Below, piece after piece: positions 8,493 through 17,197 of a stretch of DNA of 64,000 bases. Location of the stretch: positions 205,647 through 269,646 of the forward strand of contig NZ_VFAH01000007.1 in NCBI RefSeq assembly GCF_008929045.1, written 5' to 3'. The position numbers and the translations under genes were made by a program. The notes under the pieces were generated by a model. That model was not told where the DNA came from. It did not search any database and saw only the letters and a program-made list of their open reading frames with translations. The stretch's first letter is position 1, and the number at the start of each line of letters is the position of its first letter. This DNA is from Noviherbaspirillum aerium (lineage in GTDB: Bacteria; Pseudomonadota; Gammaproteobacteria; Burkholderiales; Burkholderiaceae_D).

Positions 8493-10118
8493 TCAGACGA
8501 ACTTGCCCAGCTTCTTCTCGACCGCAGCCCGTACCGAACCGGTGGTAATGAAGGAGCGCGCGATCTGGATATCGTTGTGGAACCAGCGGTCGCCTTCCAG
8601 GCAGGCCGGGATCTGGCGGCGAATCTCGTCATACGCGGCCTGCGTGCCCTGGCCGAGCACGAAGCCGGGCAGCAGCGGCTCGGTCATGGTCAGGCCCTGC
8701 GCCGCAAACAGCATCTCTACGCCGACGATGTACTGGGTGTTCTCGATCACGGTCGCCGCCTTGCGTGCGCACCAGGTCGAATTGGAGATATGGTCTTCGC
8801 TGTTTCCCTTGGCCGGGATGCTGTCGACGCTGCCCGGCATGCACAGCGTGCGGTTCTCCATCACCAGCGCGCTCATCGAGCACTGCACCACCGGATAGCC
8901 GGTATTGACGCCGCGAATGCCGGTCATCAGGTTGCGCGGCAGGCCCCACGACAGGGTCGGATCGATCAGGCGGTTGACGCGGCGCTCGACGATGCTGCCG
9001 AGATCGGTGACGGCCATCGCCAGCAGGTCCATGGCCTGCGCCAGATACTGGCCGTGGAAGTTGCCGCCGGAAATGATCTCGAAGCCGCCGCCGTCCTTCG
9101 AGAAGATCAGCGGATTGTCGGTCGCGGAATTGATCTCGCGCGATACGATGGTGTCGATATAGTCGAGCGCATCGAAGACCGGGCCGTAGACCTGCGGCGC
9201 GCAGCGCAGCGAGTACACATCCTGGATGCGCGGCGTGTAGGGAATGTCGGTGCGGCGCAGCTCTTCCGGGAACTGCACGGCGCGCGCTTCATGCGTGGTA
9301 CGGGTGGAGCCCTTGAGCAGGTTGCGCATGATGGCCGCGGTCTTGATCTGGCCGACATGCGGGCGGGCCTGGTGGATGCGGTCGTCGAAGGCCGACATTT
9401 CGGCGCGCATCGCTTCCAGCGTCAGGCCGAGCGACAGGCAGGCATCCGACAGCAGGTTGCGCGAATCATGCGCGGCCAGCACGGCGACGGCGAGCGATAC
9501 CGTGCAGCCGTTGATCAGCGCCGATGCATCCTTGGCCTTGAGGTCGAACTTGACCGGACCGACGCCGGACTCGGTAATCGCCTGCGGCGCGCTCATGCGC
9601 TTGCCCTTGTACATGACTTCCGCTTCCTCGAAGCCGGCAATGGCGGCGCCGAGATAGGCCAGCGGCGCCAGGTCGCCGGAGGCGCCGACCGAGCCCTTCT
9701 GCGGCATCAGCGGATGGATGCCGGCATTGATGAAGGCCAGCAGGCGGTCCACCACTTCCACGCGCGGCGCCGAATAGTTGCTGGCGAAGGCGTTGGCGCG
9801 CAGCAGCATGGTGGCGCGGCTGACTTCCTCGGAGAAGGGCTCGCCCATGCCGGCGGCATGCGCCTTGATCAGCTGGGTCTGGAACAGTTCGATGTGCTCG
9901 ACCTTGATGCGGGTGTCCTTGAGCAGGCCGACGCCGGTGTTGAAGCTGTACATCATCGGCGCTTCATCGTGCATCCAGGTCGCTTCGATATAGTCGCGGC
10001 TCTCCTTGAGCGCGGCGCGGGAAGACTGGGCGAGATCGACCTTCACGCTCGGATCGCGTGCAATGGCAACCACCTGTTCCGCTGTGAGATTGAAACCGTC
10101 GATAAGAATTGTTGTCAT
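8493..10118 (-). CDS. hutH: MIO-dependent aromatic amino acid / histidine ammonia-lyase
   Basis: A 541-aa enzyme of the histidine/phenylalanine ammonia-lyase family. GSVGASGDLAPLAYLGAAI contains Ala146-Ser147-Gly148, which cyclise to the MIO electrophile. TGVG (61-64) and IKAHAAGMG (85-93) follow; the His87 context resembles histidine rather than phenylalanine lyases. These enzymes release ammonia to give urocanate or a cinnamate. Start ATG 10118 has GGTGA five bases upstream; a GTG at 10127 is possible. No hutU/hutI/hutG lies nearby; the neighbours are an M20 amidohydrolase and a GntR regulator, so the true substrate is uncertain. Confidence 0.85.
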   Translation of the reverse strand: MTTILIDGFNLTAEQVVAIARDPSVKVDLAQSSRAALKESRDYIEATWMHDEAPMMYSFNTGVGLLKDTRIKVEHIELFQTQLIKAHAAGMGEPFSEEVSRATMLLRANAFASNYSAPRVEVVDRLLAFINAGIHPLMPQKGSVGASGDLAPLAYLGAAIAGFEEAEVMYKGKRMSAPQAITESGVGPVKFDLKAKDASALINGCTVSLAVAVLAAHDSRNLLSDACLSLGLTLEAMRAEMSAFDDRIHQARPHVGQIKTAAIMRNLLKGSTRTTHEARAVQFPEELRRTDIPYTPRIQDVYSLRCAPQVYGPVFDALDYIDTIVSREINSATDNPLIFSKDGGGFEIISGGNFHGQYLAQAMDLLAMAVTDLGSIVERRVNRLIDPTLSWGLPRNLMTGIRGVNTGYPVVQCSMSALVMENRTLCMPGSVDSIPAKGNSEDHISNSTWCARKAATVIENTQYIVGVEMLFAAQGLTMTEPLLPGFVLGQGTQAAYDEIRRQIPACLEGDRWFHNDIQIARSFITTGSVRAAVEKKLGKFV

Positions 10119-10199
10119 GATGGTCACCGTGTAACGTTGGGTTTGTGAGGCGCATTGCGCCGGAATTGGATGAGAACGGTTTCACCCTGGCCTGCTTCC

Positions 10200-10247
10200 G
10201 CCTCAGCCTTCGGCTCAGCCAGGCCGGTCAGGGCGAGAACGCTCTAG
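10200..10247 (+). repeat. dispersed hairpin repeat, copy 1
   Basis: This stretch, GCCTCAGCC through AGGCCGGTC to CGCTCTAG, resembles 51371-51412: both have GCCTC-rich and AGGCCGGTC segments followed by a short GAGCG-type inverted repeat ending CGCTCTAG. The minus-strand stop codon of the amidohydrolase (10244-10246) lies inside the terminal CTAG. Confidence 0.55.
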
Positions 10248-11488
10248 CGGTTGCGAACCTTGAAGTTTTCGACGAAGCCGGCGAATACCCGGGCCGCGAT
10301 GTCCGCATCTTCGGCCGTCATGATTTCATCCGGATGGTGGCTGATGCCGCCATTGCCGCAGCGGACGAACAGCATCGCCACATCGGTCAGGCTGGCGATG
10401 GCCATTGCATCATGGCCGGCGCCGGAAGGCAGGTGGCGCACCGGCAGGCCGGCCTGGGTAATCGCGGCGCCCAATTGTTCCTGCAGCCAGCCGGCGCAGG
10501 GCACGCTCTTCGCCTCATGGGTGCGGTTGATGTCCAGGCTGACCTTGCGGCGCGCGCCGATGGCCTGCATTTCATTGATCACATCGCTCACCGCCGCCTC
10601 GCGCACCGCGTCGGTCTCGGCGCGGATATCTATGGTGAACACGGCCTTGCCCGGCACCACGTTGGCGGCGCCGTTCGGCACTTCCAGCTGGCCGACGGTG
10701 CCGACCAGGCCCGCAATGCCGGAGCAGCGCTTCTCGATATACAAGCCGATTTCAGCGGCCGTCATCGCCGCGTCGCGGCGCAGGCTCATCGGCACCGTGC
10801 CGGCATGCCCGGCAAGGCCGGTGGCCTGCACCAGGAAGCGGCTGGCGCCGGAAATCGCGGTCACCACGCCGACCGGGAGGTTTTCGTCGAGCAGCACCGG
10901 CCCCTGTTCGATATGCACTTCCATGAAGCCGAGCACCTTCTCGCGCTGGTAGGCGGCGCGCGGAAGCTCGTCGGGATTAAAGCCGGCCGCATGCATCACC
11001 TGGCGCATGGTCTGGTCGTTGCCGTCGCGCTTGTCGAGCACGCCGTAGTCGAAGCTGCCGGCGATCGCGCGGCTGCCCAGCAGGGTCGCCTTGAAGCGCA
11101 CGCCTTCTTCCTCGGCGAAGCCGATCACCTCGATCGCAAACGGAAAGCGCCTGCCGGCCTTGTTCCATTCCGCGATGCACGCGATCGGCAGCAGGATGCC
11201 GAGATTGCCGTCGTATTTGCCGGCGTCGCGCACCGTATCGAAGTGGGAACCGGTCAGCAATGCCGGCGCTCCGGGAGCCGTGCCCTCGTAGCGGCCGATC
11301 ACATTGCCGGCGGCATCGCGCCGCACGCTCATGCCGGCCTCGCGCATCCACTGCGACAGCTGTTCGGCGGCCCCGGCATGGGCGGCGGTAAGGTAGGTGC
11401 GGGTGAGCATGCCTTCCGCCTCGCTATGGCCCGCCAGCTCGTCGGCCCAGCGCATGATGATTGCTCCGGTACTGCCTGCATGATTCAT
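10244..11488 (-). CDS. Zn-dependent M20 amidohydrolase (allantoate / N-carbamoyl amino acid hydrolase type)
   Basis: Start chosen at ATG 11488 (AGGAG six bases upstream). The 414-aa protein shows the metal-binding series of the M20 hydantoinase/carbamoylase family: GSHFDTV, YDGNLGILLPI, GFAEEEG, EVHIEQGPVL and near the C-terminus HHPDE. The dimerisation-domain motif SGLAGHAGTVPM-like segment is present (GLAGHAGTVPM). Enzymes of this type release ammonia or carbamate from allantoate, N-carbamoyl amino acids or ureidoglycine-like compounds. It lies 125 bases upstream of the ammonia-lyase on the same strand and is divergent from the GntR/FCD regulator, which probably controls it. Confidence 0.85.
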   Translation of the reverse strand: MNHAGSTGAIIMRWADELAGHSEAEGMLTRTYLTAAHAGAAEQLSQWMREAGMSVRRDAAGNVIGRYEGTAPGAPALLTGSHFDTVRDAGKYDGNLGILLPIACIAEWNKAGRRFPFAIEVIGFAEEEGVRFKATLLGSRAIAGSFDYGVLDKRDGNDQTMRQVMHAAGFNPDELPRAAYQREKVLGFMEVHIEQGPVLLDENLPVGVVTAISGASRFLVQATGLAGHAGTVPMSLRRDAAMTAAEIGLYIEKRCSGIAGLVGTVGQLEVPNGAANVVPGKAVFTIDIRAETDAVREAAVSDVINEMQAIGARRKVSLDINRTHEAKSVPCAGWLQEQLGAAITQAGLPVRHLPSGAGHDAMAIASLTDVAMLFVRCGNGGISHHPDEIMTAEDADIAARVFAGFVENFKVRNR

Positions 11489-11561
11489 GGTTTCTCCTTG
11501 TGCGCTGCCGGGTACATGCCCCGTCTCCAACTGTTGAAAAGTATAATATCGTATTCAAACA

Positions 11562-11571
11562 TTGTATACAA
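11562..11571. promoter_or_regulatory. candidate GntR/FCD operator, TTGTATACAA
   Basis: A perfect 10-bp palindrome in the divergent region between the amidohydrolase (start 11488) and the GntR gene (start 11762). FCD-type GntR regulators commonly bind short GTATAC-centred palindromes of this kind. An AT-rich stretch with GTATAATAT at 11541-11549 nearby could carry a promoter. Confidence 0.5.
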
Positions 11572-11625
11572 AAACTTTGCGCAAAATCGGTGTGCCTGGA
11601 CTGCCGACTGCTATATTATCTATAA

Positions 11626-11647
11626 GCGACGGCATATTGCCGGTCGC
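11626..11647. other. inverted repeat in GntR leader region
   Basis: GCGACGGC and GCCGGTCGC pair with one bulge around ATATT. It lies about 115 bases upstream of the GntR start; it could be a leader hairpin or a second binding site. There is no T-run. Confidence 0.3.
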
Positions 11648-11761
11648 CCGGGTAATGCTCTAATACAGTGCATCCAGGGTATGCGGCGGGTTGCCTGAAG
11701 CGGCGCAATGTTGCTTTCATGTTAAGCTCGCGTCGCCTGATTGACTTGTTTTCGTCCCTTT

Positions 11762-12466
11762 ATGGTTAAGCCACGTACAGAAGAAGAACCGGCCGCAGCG
11801 AAAAGCGCCAATGAAATCGCCGAAGACATCGCCGCCGCCATCGCCGCGCGCCAGCTGCCGCCCGGCACCAAGCTGCGCGAGGAAGCGCTGTCGCGCCTGT
11901 ATTCCGTCAGCCGCACCAAGATTCGGGCAGCGCTCCTGACCTTGTCCAAGGACAAGCTGATCAACATCATTCCCGACCGTGGCGCCTTCGTCAGCCAGCC
12001 TACCGAGACCGAGGCGCGCGAGATCTTCGCCACACGCCGCATTCTTGAGGCGGCGATGGCCAGGGAATTCATCGCCAAGGCGAAGCCGGCCGATTACCGG
12101 ATGCTGGAAAAGCATCTCAAGGCGGAACGCGCCGCCATCAGCGGCAGGGATTCGAAAGCCCGCTCGCAGCTGCTGGGCGACTTCCATGTGCTGCTGGCCG
12201 AAGTGGTCGGCAACCAGGTCCTGACCGAAATTCTCAAGGAACTGGTGGCGCGCAGTTCGCTCATCACCATGCTCTACCAGTCCGATCTCGACGCGGTCTG
12301 CTCATCGGACGAACACATGGAATTCCTCGAGGCGGCCAAGGCCGGAAAGGTGGACCGCGCCGTCAAGCTGATCCTTGAACATCTCGATCATGTCGAGTCC
12401 GCCCTGCATTTCGACAAGAGCGTGGAAGACAGCAGGAAGGATCTGGTCTCGGTGCTGCTGGCCTGA
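11762..12466 (+). CDS. GntR-family regulator with FCD domain
   Basis: A 234-aa regulator: winged helix at about residues 15-75 (LREEALSRLYSVSRTKIRAAL, recognition part LYSVSRTKIR) and a helical FCD effector domain at about 85-215. FCD regulators usually sense carboxylic or amino acids and repress a divergent catabolic operon. ATG 11762 is preferred; an in-frame TTG at 11741 exists. No ribosome-binding site is evident at either. Divergent to the amidohydrolase and ammonia-lyase genes, which are its likely targets. Confidence 0.85.
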   Translation: MVKPRTEEEPAAAKSANEIAEDIAAAIAARQLPPGTKLREEALSRLYSVSRTKIRAALLTLSKDKLINIIPDRGAFVSQPTETEAREIFATRRILEAAMAREFIAKAKPADYRMLEKHLKAERAAISGRDSKARSQLLGDFHVLLAEVVGNQVLTEILKELVARSSLITMLYQSDLDAVCSSDEHMEFLEAAKAGKVDRAVKLILEHLDHVESALHFDKSVEDSRKDLVSVLLA

Positions 12467-12623
12467 GATCTGCCAAGCCTGCGCGAAATCACGGCCATAC
12501 GCCACCGCGCTTTACAGAATTGAATTCAGGCAGTGGGCAGTGATGCTGTCGAGAGAAAGTGCCCTGCCATTCGCGGACGTCGCGTGAACATCGCGCCGAT
12601 AGTCAGCCCGCAAGCCGGTCTCT

Positions 12624-15419
12624 TCATGCCTCCGCGGGCAGATCCTGCTGCAGGAAGCGTTCGAACTTGTCGGCCGGCAGCGGCTTGCTGAAGTAATAGC
12701 CCTGCACCTGGTCGCACTTGTTTTCCTTCAGGTAGTTGAGCTGTTCCACGGTTTCCACGCCTTCCGCGATGACTTGCAGGCGCAGGTTGTGCGCAAGCGA
12801 GATGACTGACATCACGATCATCGCATTGTCCGGGTCGGTGGTGAGATCCCGCACGAAGGACTGGTCGACCTTGAGCACGTCTATGGGGAACTGCTTCAGA
12901 TACGACAGGCTGGAAAAGCCCGTGCCGAAATCGTCGATCGACAGGTGGACATCGATGTTCTTCAGCTCGTGCAATGTGCGGATGGTGTGCTGCACATCCA
13001 CCATCACCGTGCTTTCGGTAATTTCCAGTTCCAGGTTGCTCGGATCGAGCCCGCTTTCGGCCAGCGTGTTCTGGATCGTGCGTACCAGGTTAGGCTGGCT
13101 GAACTGGCGCGCCGACAGATTGATCGCGATGCGCAGTTGTCCCAGTCCGGCCTGCTCCCATTTCCTTGCCTGGCTGCAGGCGGTGCGCAACACCCACTCG
13201 CCGATGGCGCCGATCAGTCCGGTTTCCTCGGCCAGCGCCACGAAGTCGGATGGCGGAATCAGGCCGAGTTCCGGATGCTGCCAGCGGATCAGCGTCTCGG
13301 CGCCGACCACGCGCCCGGTGTTGACGTCCACCTGAGGCTGGTAGTACAGCAGCAGTTCCTGCCGCTCCAGCGCGCGCCGCAGGTCGCCTTCCAGCCGCAG
13401 GCGCTTGGCGGCGCGTTCATGCATGCGCGGCGCGTAGAACTGGAAATTGTTGCGTCCCTTTTCCTTGGCGCTGTACATCGCGATGTCGGCGTGCGTGAGC
13501 AGGGTTTCGAAATCCTCGCCGTCGGTTGGATACACCGCAATGCCGACGCTGCAGGTCGGGAAGAAATCCTTGCCGTCCACCGGCACCGGACGGGCCAGCG
13601 CCTGCATCACCCGCTGCACCACCTTGGCCGATTCGGCCACGTCTTCGGACTCGGGCAGCACCAGCACGAACTCGTCGCCGCCGTAGCGTGCCACGGTATC
13701 GGTATCGCGCACCGCGCGCTTGAGGCGGGAGGCGATGGTCTTGAGCACCAGGTCGCCGGCGCGGTGGCCCATGCTGTCGTTGACGAACTTGAAGCGGTCG
13801 ATATCCATGAAGGCCACGCACACCAGTTCGCCATGGCGCGCCGCCATCGTCAGCGCCTGCGTGACCCGGTCGCGCAGCAGGTTGCGGTTGGCGATGCCGG
13901 TCAGCAGGTCGTAATTGGCCTGGAACTCCAGCTCATCCTGATAACGCCGCATCTCGGTGATGTCGTACTGCGTGATCACGAAGTGGCTGACGCTGCCGTT
14001 ATCGATGGCTACCGGTGCCACATACACGTCGCTCCAGAATTGCGAGCCGTCGCGCCGGTGCTGCGACACGATGGCATGGGACTGCGTGCCCGCATGCAGC
14101 GCGGCACGCAGGTCGGCGAGGCCGGGCTGGTCCTCGCCCGTGCGGGCCAATAGCGCGAACGGTTTGCCGACGACATCATCGGCGTCGTAGCCGGAGATCC
14201 GTTCAAACGCAGGATTGACATACTCGATTGAAAAATGCGGGCGGCGCGCCGAAACGATGATGATCGCATTGGCACTGGCTTCGATCGCGCTCTGGCGCAG
14301 CTGCAGGTCCTCGCTTGCGAGCCGCAGCTCCGCGGTGCGCTGCTCCACGAGGCGTTCGATTTTCCGTTCCCGGTTGGCCGCGGCCCGGCGATTGTTCGCC
14401 GCGAACAGGGTTATCAGCATGCCGAACAGCAGCACCAGCAGCGAACCGCGATGGCTGTAGATGAAGGTCGACGAGTTGCCCGACACCTGCACATGCCAGG
14501 CCGTGCCGCCCACGTCGAAGGATTCGCTGACCAGCATCGGCGGCTCCAGCACCCTGCGCAGGAGGCCCGCCTGCGGTTCATCCGGCCCTTCCTCGGCAGC
14601 ATGATGCTGGAAGGCGAGATGCTTGTCCTGCGGCGATACTGCCGCCGAGATGCTGATGTCTATCCCCGGCATCGACAGCGCTTCCTTGCCGAGAATCTTG
14701 CCCACCAGGCTCTTCGAATTGAAGACCGCCTGCGTCACGCCGAACATGGCGCGCCGGCGGTCCTCCGCCGAGCCTAGCGGCATGTCCCTGCGATACAGCG
14801 GCATGATCACGAAAAATGTGGGTTCGCGGGAATCCGCCATGAGCAGCTGCACGATGCCCGTGGCCGACGGCTTGCCGCTTTCCACAGCGCGCCAGGTAGC
14901 GGCGGCGCGCTGCGGGTTGAACAGTGCATCGTTGCCGATGCGGATGTCATTGTTTTCCTGCGGTGCGATATAGACGGTCGGCAGGTAGATGTCGCGCGTG
15001 CCGGCCGGGACGAAACCGCGATCCTTGAATTCGGTGATCTGATATCCCGGAAAGACGCGGCGCATCGAGGATTCGAAACGCCTGCGTTCCGCTGCCGTTA
15101 CAAAGCGGTGATAGGTGAAGCCTTCAATATAGGGCTGCCGCTCGAGTAGCGGAAGGGTGAAGGTCTGGAATTCTTCGCGCGTGACTTCGCCTACCGCCGC
15201 AAACAGTTGGTTGACTGCCTGCAGGCTGGCAATGGCATCGCCGACTCCTTGCTGCACGTCGGCAATATAACTTTCCGCTCGCCTGCGGAAATCCAGATTC
15301 GCCTTGTCGCTCTCGAGTTCGAAGGTAAAGACAAATAGCGCGATTGTCGTGATGAGGCCGAGGATGAAGGTGGCTGCCGCGGCCAGACCAGGCGAGCGCA
15401 TGCGGTTTTGATGCGACAT
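12624..15419 (-). CDS. CHASE1-PAS-GGDEF-EAL cyclic-di-GMP protein
   Basis: A 931-aa membrane protein. Helix 1 (about residues 10-35), a periplasmic CHASE1-type domain (YIEGFTYHRFV and PAGTRDIYLP are typical), helix 2 (about 320-345), coiled linker, PAS (about 370-490), GGDEF (about 505-665) with an intact RYGGDEF, and EAL (about 680-925). The EAL motif reads ETL (GAETLIRW) but DDFGTGFSS and AEGVET are intact, so phosphodiesterase activity remains possible. It probably links an extracellular signal to cyclic-di-GMP level. It stands alone. Confidence 0.9.
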   Translation of the reverse strand: MSHQNRMRSPGLAAAATFILGLITTIALFVFTFELESDKANLDFRRRAESYIADVQQGVGDAIASLQAVNQLFAAVGEVTREEFQTFTLPLLERQPYIEGFTYHRFVTAAERRRFESSMRRVFPGYQITEFKDRGFVPAGTRDIYLPTVYIAPQENNDIRIGNDALFNPQRAAATWRAVESGKPSATGIVQLLMADSREPTFFVIMPLYRRDMPLGSAEDRRRAMFGVTQAVFNSKSLVGKILGKEALSMPGIDISISAAVSPQDKHLAFQHHAAEEGPDEPQAGLLRRVLEPPMLVSESFDVGGTAWHVQVSGNSSTFIYSHRGSLLVLLFGMLITLFAANNRRAAANRERKIERLVEQRTAELRLASEDLQLRQSAIEASANAIIIVSARRPHFSIEYVNPAFERISGYDADDVVGKPFALLARTGEDQPGLADLRAALHAGTQSHAIVSQHRRDGSQFWSDVYVAPVAIDNGSVSHFVITQYDITEMRRYQDELEFQANYDLLTGIANRNLLRDRVTQALTMAARHGELVCVAFMDIDRFKFVNDSMGHRAGDLVLKTIASRLKRAVRDTDTVARYGGDEFVLVLPESEDVAESAKVVQRVMQALARPVPVDGKDFFPTCSVGIAVYPTDGEDFETLLTHADIAMYSAKEKGRNNFQFYAPRMHERAAKRLRLEGDLRRALERQELLLYYQPQVDVNTGRVVGAETLIRWQHPELGLIPPSDFVALAEETGLIGAIGEWVLRTACSQARKWEQAGLGQLRIAINLSARQFSQPNLVRTIQNTLAESGLDPSNLELEITESTVMVDVQHTIRTLHELKNIDVHLSIDDFGTGFSSLSYLKQFPIDVLKVDQSFVRDLTTDPDNAMIVMSVISLAHNLRLQVIAEGVETVEQLNYLKENKCDQVQGYYFSKPLPADKFERFLQQDLPAEA

Positions 15420-15592
15420 GAATGCTGCGTATCCCTTGCAATGCTCCCTGAAGCGGTGCTTGTTTTTTTGCCATCATACTGGATGCGCTTCGATGTTGGC
15501 GCACTTGCGCGCCATGGCATGGAGTTTGCGCAACAAGCCTTGCGCTTTCTTCTGCGAAATTGCTTGAGCGAAAGGAAACGGTTGCAAAGATG

Positions 15593-15931
15593 TCACATTG
15601 CCGAGCAGCTGGCGGCACAGGTTCGGCAGGCTTCCGCGCAACGGGCCATCTCGCCATCGGGATCGGCATGCTCTTCGCAAAGGGCGGCGCAGGCATTGCA
15701 GATTTCCGCGCATTCCTTGGCAAGGTGCATGTGATGCGGCGAGCGGCGCGTCATGAAGTCGGCATGCACCAGGCAGATTTGCGCGCAGTCAAGCAGCGCC
15801 ACCAGATGCTTTGCCTCGCTGTGCACATGGCCGCCATGCAGGACATGGGCCGCGGTTTCGGTGCAGAGGCGGTGACATGCCAGACAGTTGTCAAGGCACT
15901 GCTTCATTTCGGGACTCATTGCTTGGGCCAT
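15593..15931 (-). CDS. Cys-rich four-helix-bundle copper-binding protein (DUF326/Csp-like)
   Basis: Start chosen at ATG 15931, which has AAGGAG at a 7-base spacing; ATG 15937 would be too close. The 112-aa product has many cysteines in helical spacing: CLDNCLACHRLC, DCAQIC, CAEICNACAALC, CAEACRTCAASC. This is the pattern of the copper-storage-protein/DUF326 family, whose bundle is filled with Cu(I) ions. No signal peptide, so it would be the cytosolic form. No copper regulator or exporter lies beside it. Confidence 0.85.
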   Translation of the reverse strand: MAQAMSPEMKQCLDNCLACHRLCTETAAHVLHGGHVHSEAKHLVALLDCAQICLVHADFMTRRSPHHMHLAKECAEICNACAALCEEHADPDGEMARCAEACRTCAASCSAM

Positions 15932-16191
15932 GCTCATTCTCCTTATCACGTGACAATGCCGGCCGGGCAGTACACATGCTTCGCAAATGTCTGCAAGGCC
16001 GCGGCATGAAAGAGTTAACAAGTTGATAGGTACTTTTCACCGTAAAAGGTTCACGGCCAGCTTCACGGCTGCGCTCACTTCAAAATTGTTTGCACCGCCG
16101 CATTGCTGCGAGACCCTCCGCATGCACTTCGCAATGTGCATTTCGCAATCGTCATCGGCAATCGCGAACCGGTGAAGACAGCATTCCGGCT

Positions 16192-17097
16192 TCAGGAGCC
16201 GTAGGCATGCAGCAAGAATTGCTGCAGCGCTTCGGCCGGCGCACTCAGCGCGACGCCTTGCCGCCACAGGACGCCGGCTTCCATGTGCGGCACCACGTCG
16301 AAAATCGGCCGCGCCTCGATGCGCTTGCCTTCCAGCGACCAGGGGCGGAATACCATGTCCGACAATACCGTTACGCCGAAACCGTGGGCCACAAGTCCGC
16401 GCACCGCCTCGATGGAACTGGTGCGGAACACGATGTTCGGTTTCAGGCGCTTGGATTTCCAGTAGGCGAAGGTGGAGGCCTCGGCTTCGTCGGCAGTCAC
16501 CAGGATGTAAGGGTGCTGCGCGATATCCTTGAGCGAAGGAGAGGCGAGTTGCGCGAGCGGATGTTCCGGCGCCATCCACAACTGGCGTCTCGAACGAACC
16601 AGGATGGCATGTCCGAAACGGTTGAGTTTCTGCACGTTGGACAGGATCGCCACGCCCAGCTCCACTTCGCCCTTGCTCACCGCCTCCTCGATGCCCGGCC
16701 TGTCCATGTCGCGCAGATCGATTTCCACATCGGGATAACTGGCTCGAAAGCGCGCCAGCAGCTCCGGCAGGAAATAGCCGAGCACCGTGTACGACGCGGC
16801 GACGCGGACCGTGCCGCGCAGGTTGTTGGCGCGGAAGCGCGGCTTGTGCATTGCATCACGCACCGAATCAAGGATATGGCGCGCGTGATGGAAGAAATCC
16901 TCGCCGTCGGCGGTCAGCGCGACGCCCTGCGGCAGCCGGTCGAACAGGCGCACGCCGAGCTGCTGTTCCAGCGCGAGGACGGCATTGGTGATGGCTGACT
17001 GGGAGACATGTTCATTGCTTGCCGCCATCGAGAACTGCCCGGTGCGCGCCGCGGCGACGAAATAACGCAGCTGCCTGAGAGTGACATTTTCCGCCAT
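16192..17097 (-). CDS. LysR-family transcriptional regulator
   Basis: A 301-aa LysR regulator: helix-turn-helix at residues 5-64 (LRQLRYFVAAARTGQFSMAA, with SQSAITNAVLALE as recognition part) and a substrate-binding domain at about 92-295. It is divergent from the indolepyruvate oxidoreductase with about 100 bases between starts, the usual arrangement for a LysR controlling its neighbour. The ligand is probably an aromatic amino acid or keto acid (inference). Confidence 0.85.
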   Translation of the reverse strand: MAENVTLRQLRYFVAAARTGQFSMAASNEHVSQSAITNAVLALEQQLGVRLFDRLPQGVALTADGEDFFHHARHILDSVRDAMHKPRFRANNLRGTVRVAASYTVLGYFLPELLARFRASYPDVEIDLRDMDRPGIEEAVSKGEVELGVAILSNVQKLNRFGHAILVRSRRQLWMAPEHPLAQLASPSLKDIAQHPYILVTADEAEASTFAYWKSKRLKPNIVFRTSSIEAVRGLVAHGFGVTVLSDMVFRPWSLEGKRIEARPIFDVVPHMEAGVLWRQGVALSAPAEALQQFLLHAYGS

Positions 17098-17132
17098 GTG
17101 AATTTCGAATACCAGAGTTGTGTATTTGTGAT

Positions 17133-17161
17133 TTTACGATAGCTTGCGGGATTACTATACT
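17133..17161 (+). promoter_or_regulatory. sigma70-type promoter of the oxidoreductase gene
   Basis: TTTACG (17133-17138), a 17-base spacer and TATACT (17156-17161). Transcription would start near 17168, downstream of the longest open frame's first codon at 17144, which supports translation from ATG 17198. Confidence 0.5.
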
Positions 17162-17197
17162 GAACTTACAGCCCCAAAAAGGATGGAGACATTAGCG

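Noticed and set aside
8276..8632. 118-codon minus-strand frame overlapping the ammonia-lyase 3' end
   Set aside because: Runs through the terminator hairpin and overlaps a certain gene in another frame.
8577..10148. Long plus-strand frame opposite the ammonia-lyase gene
   Set aside because: Shadow frame; the product has no recognisable motifs.
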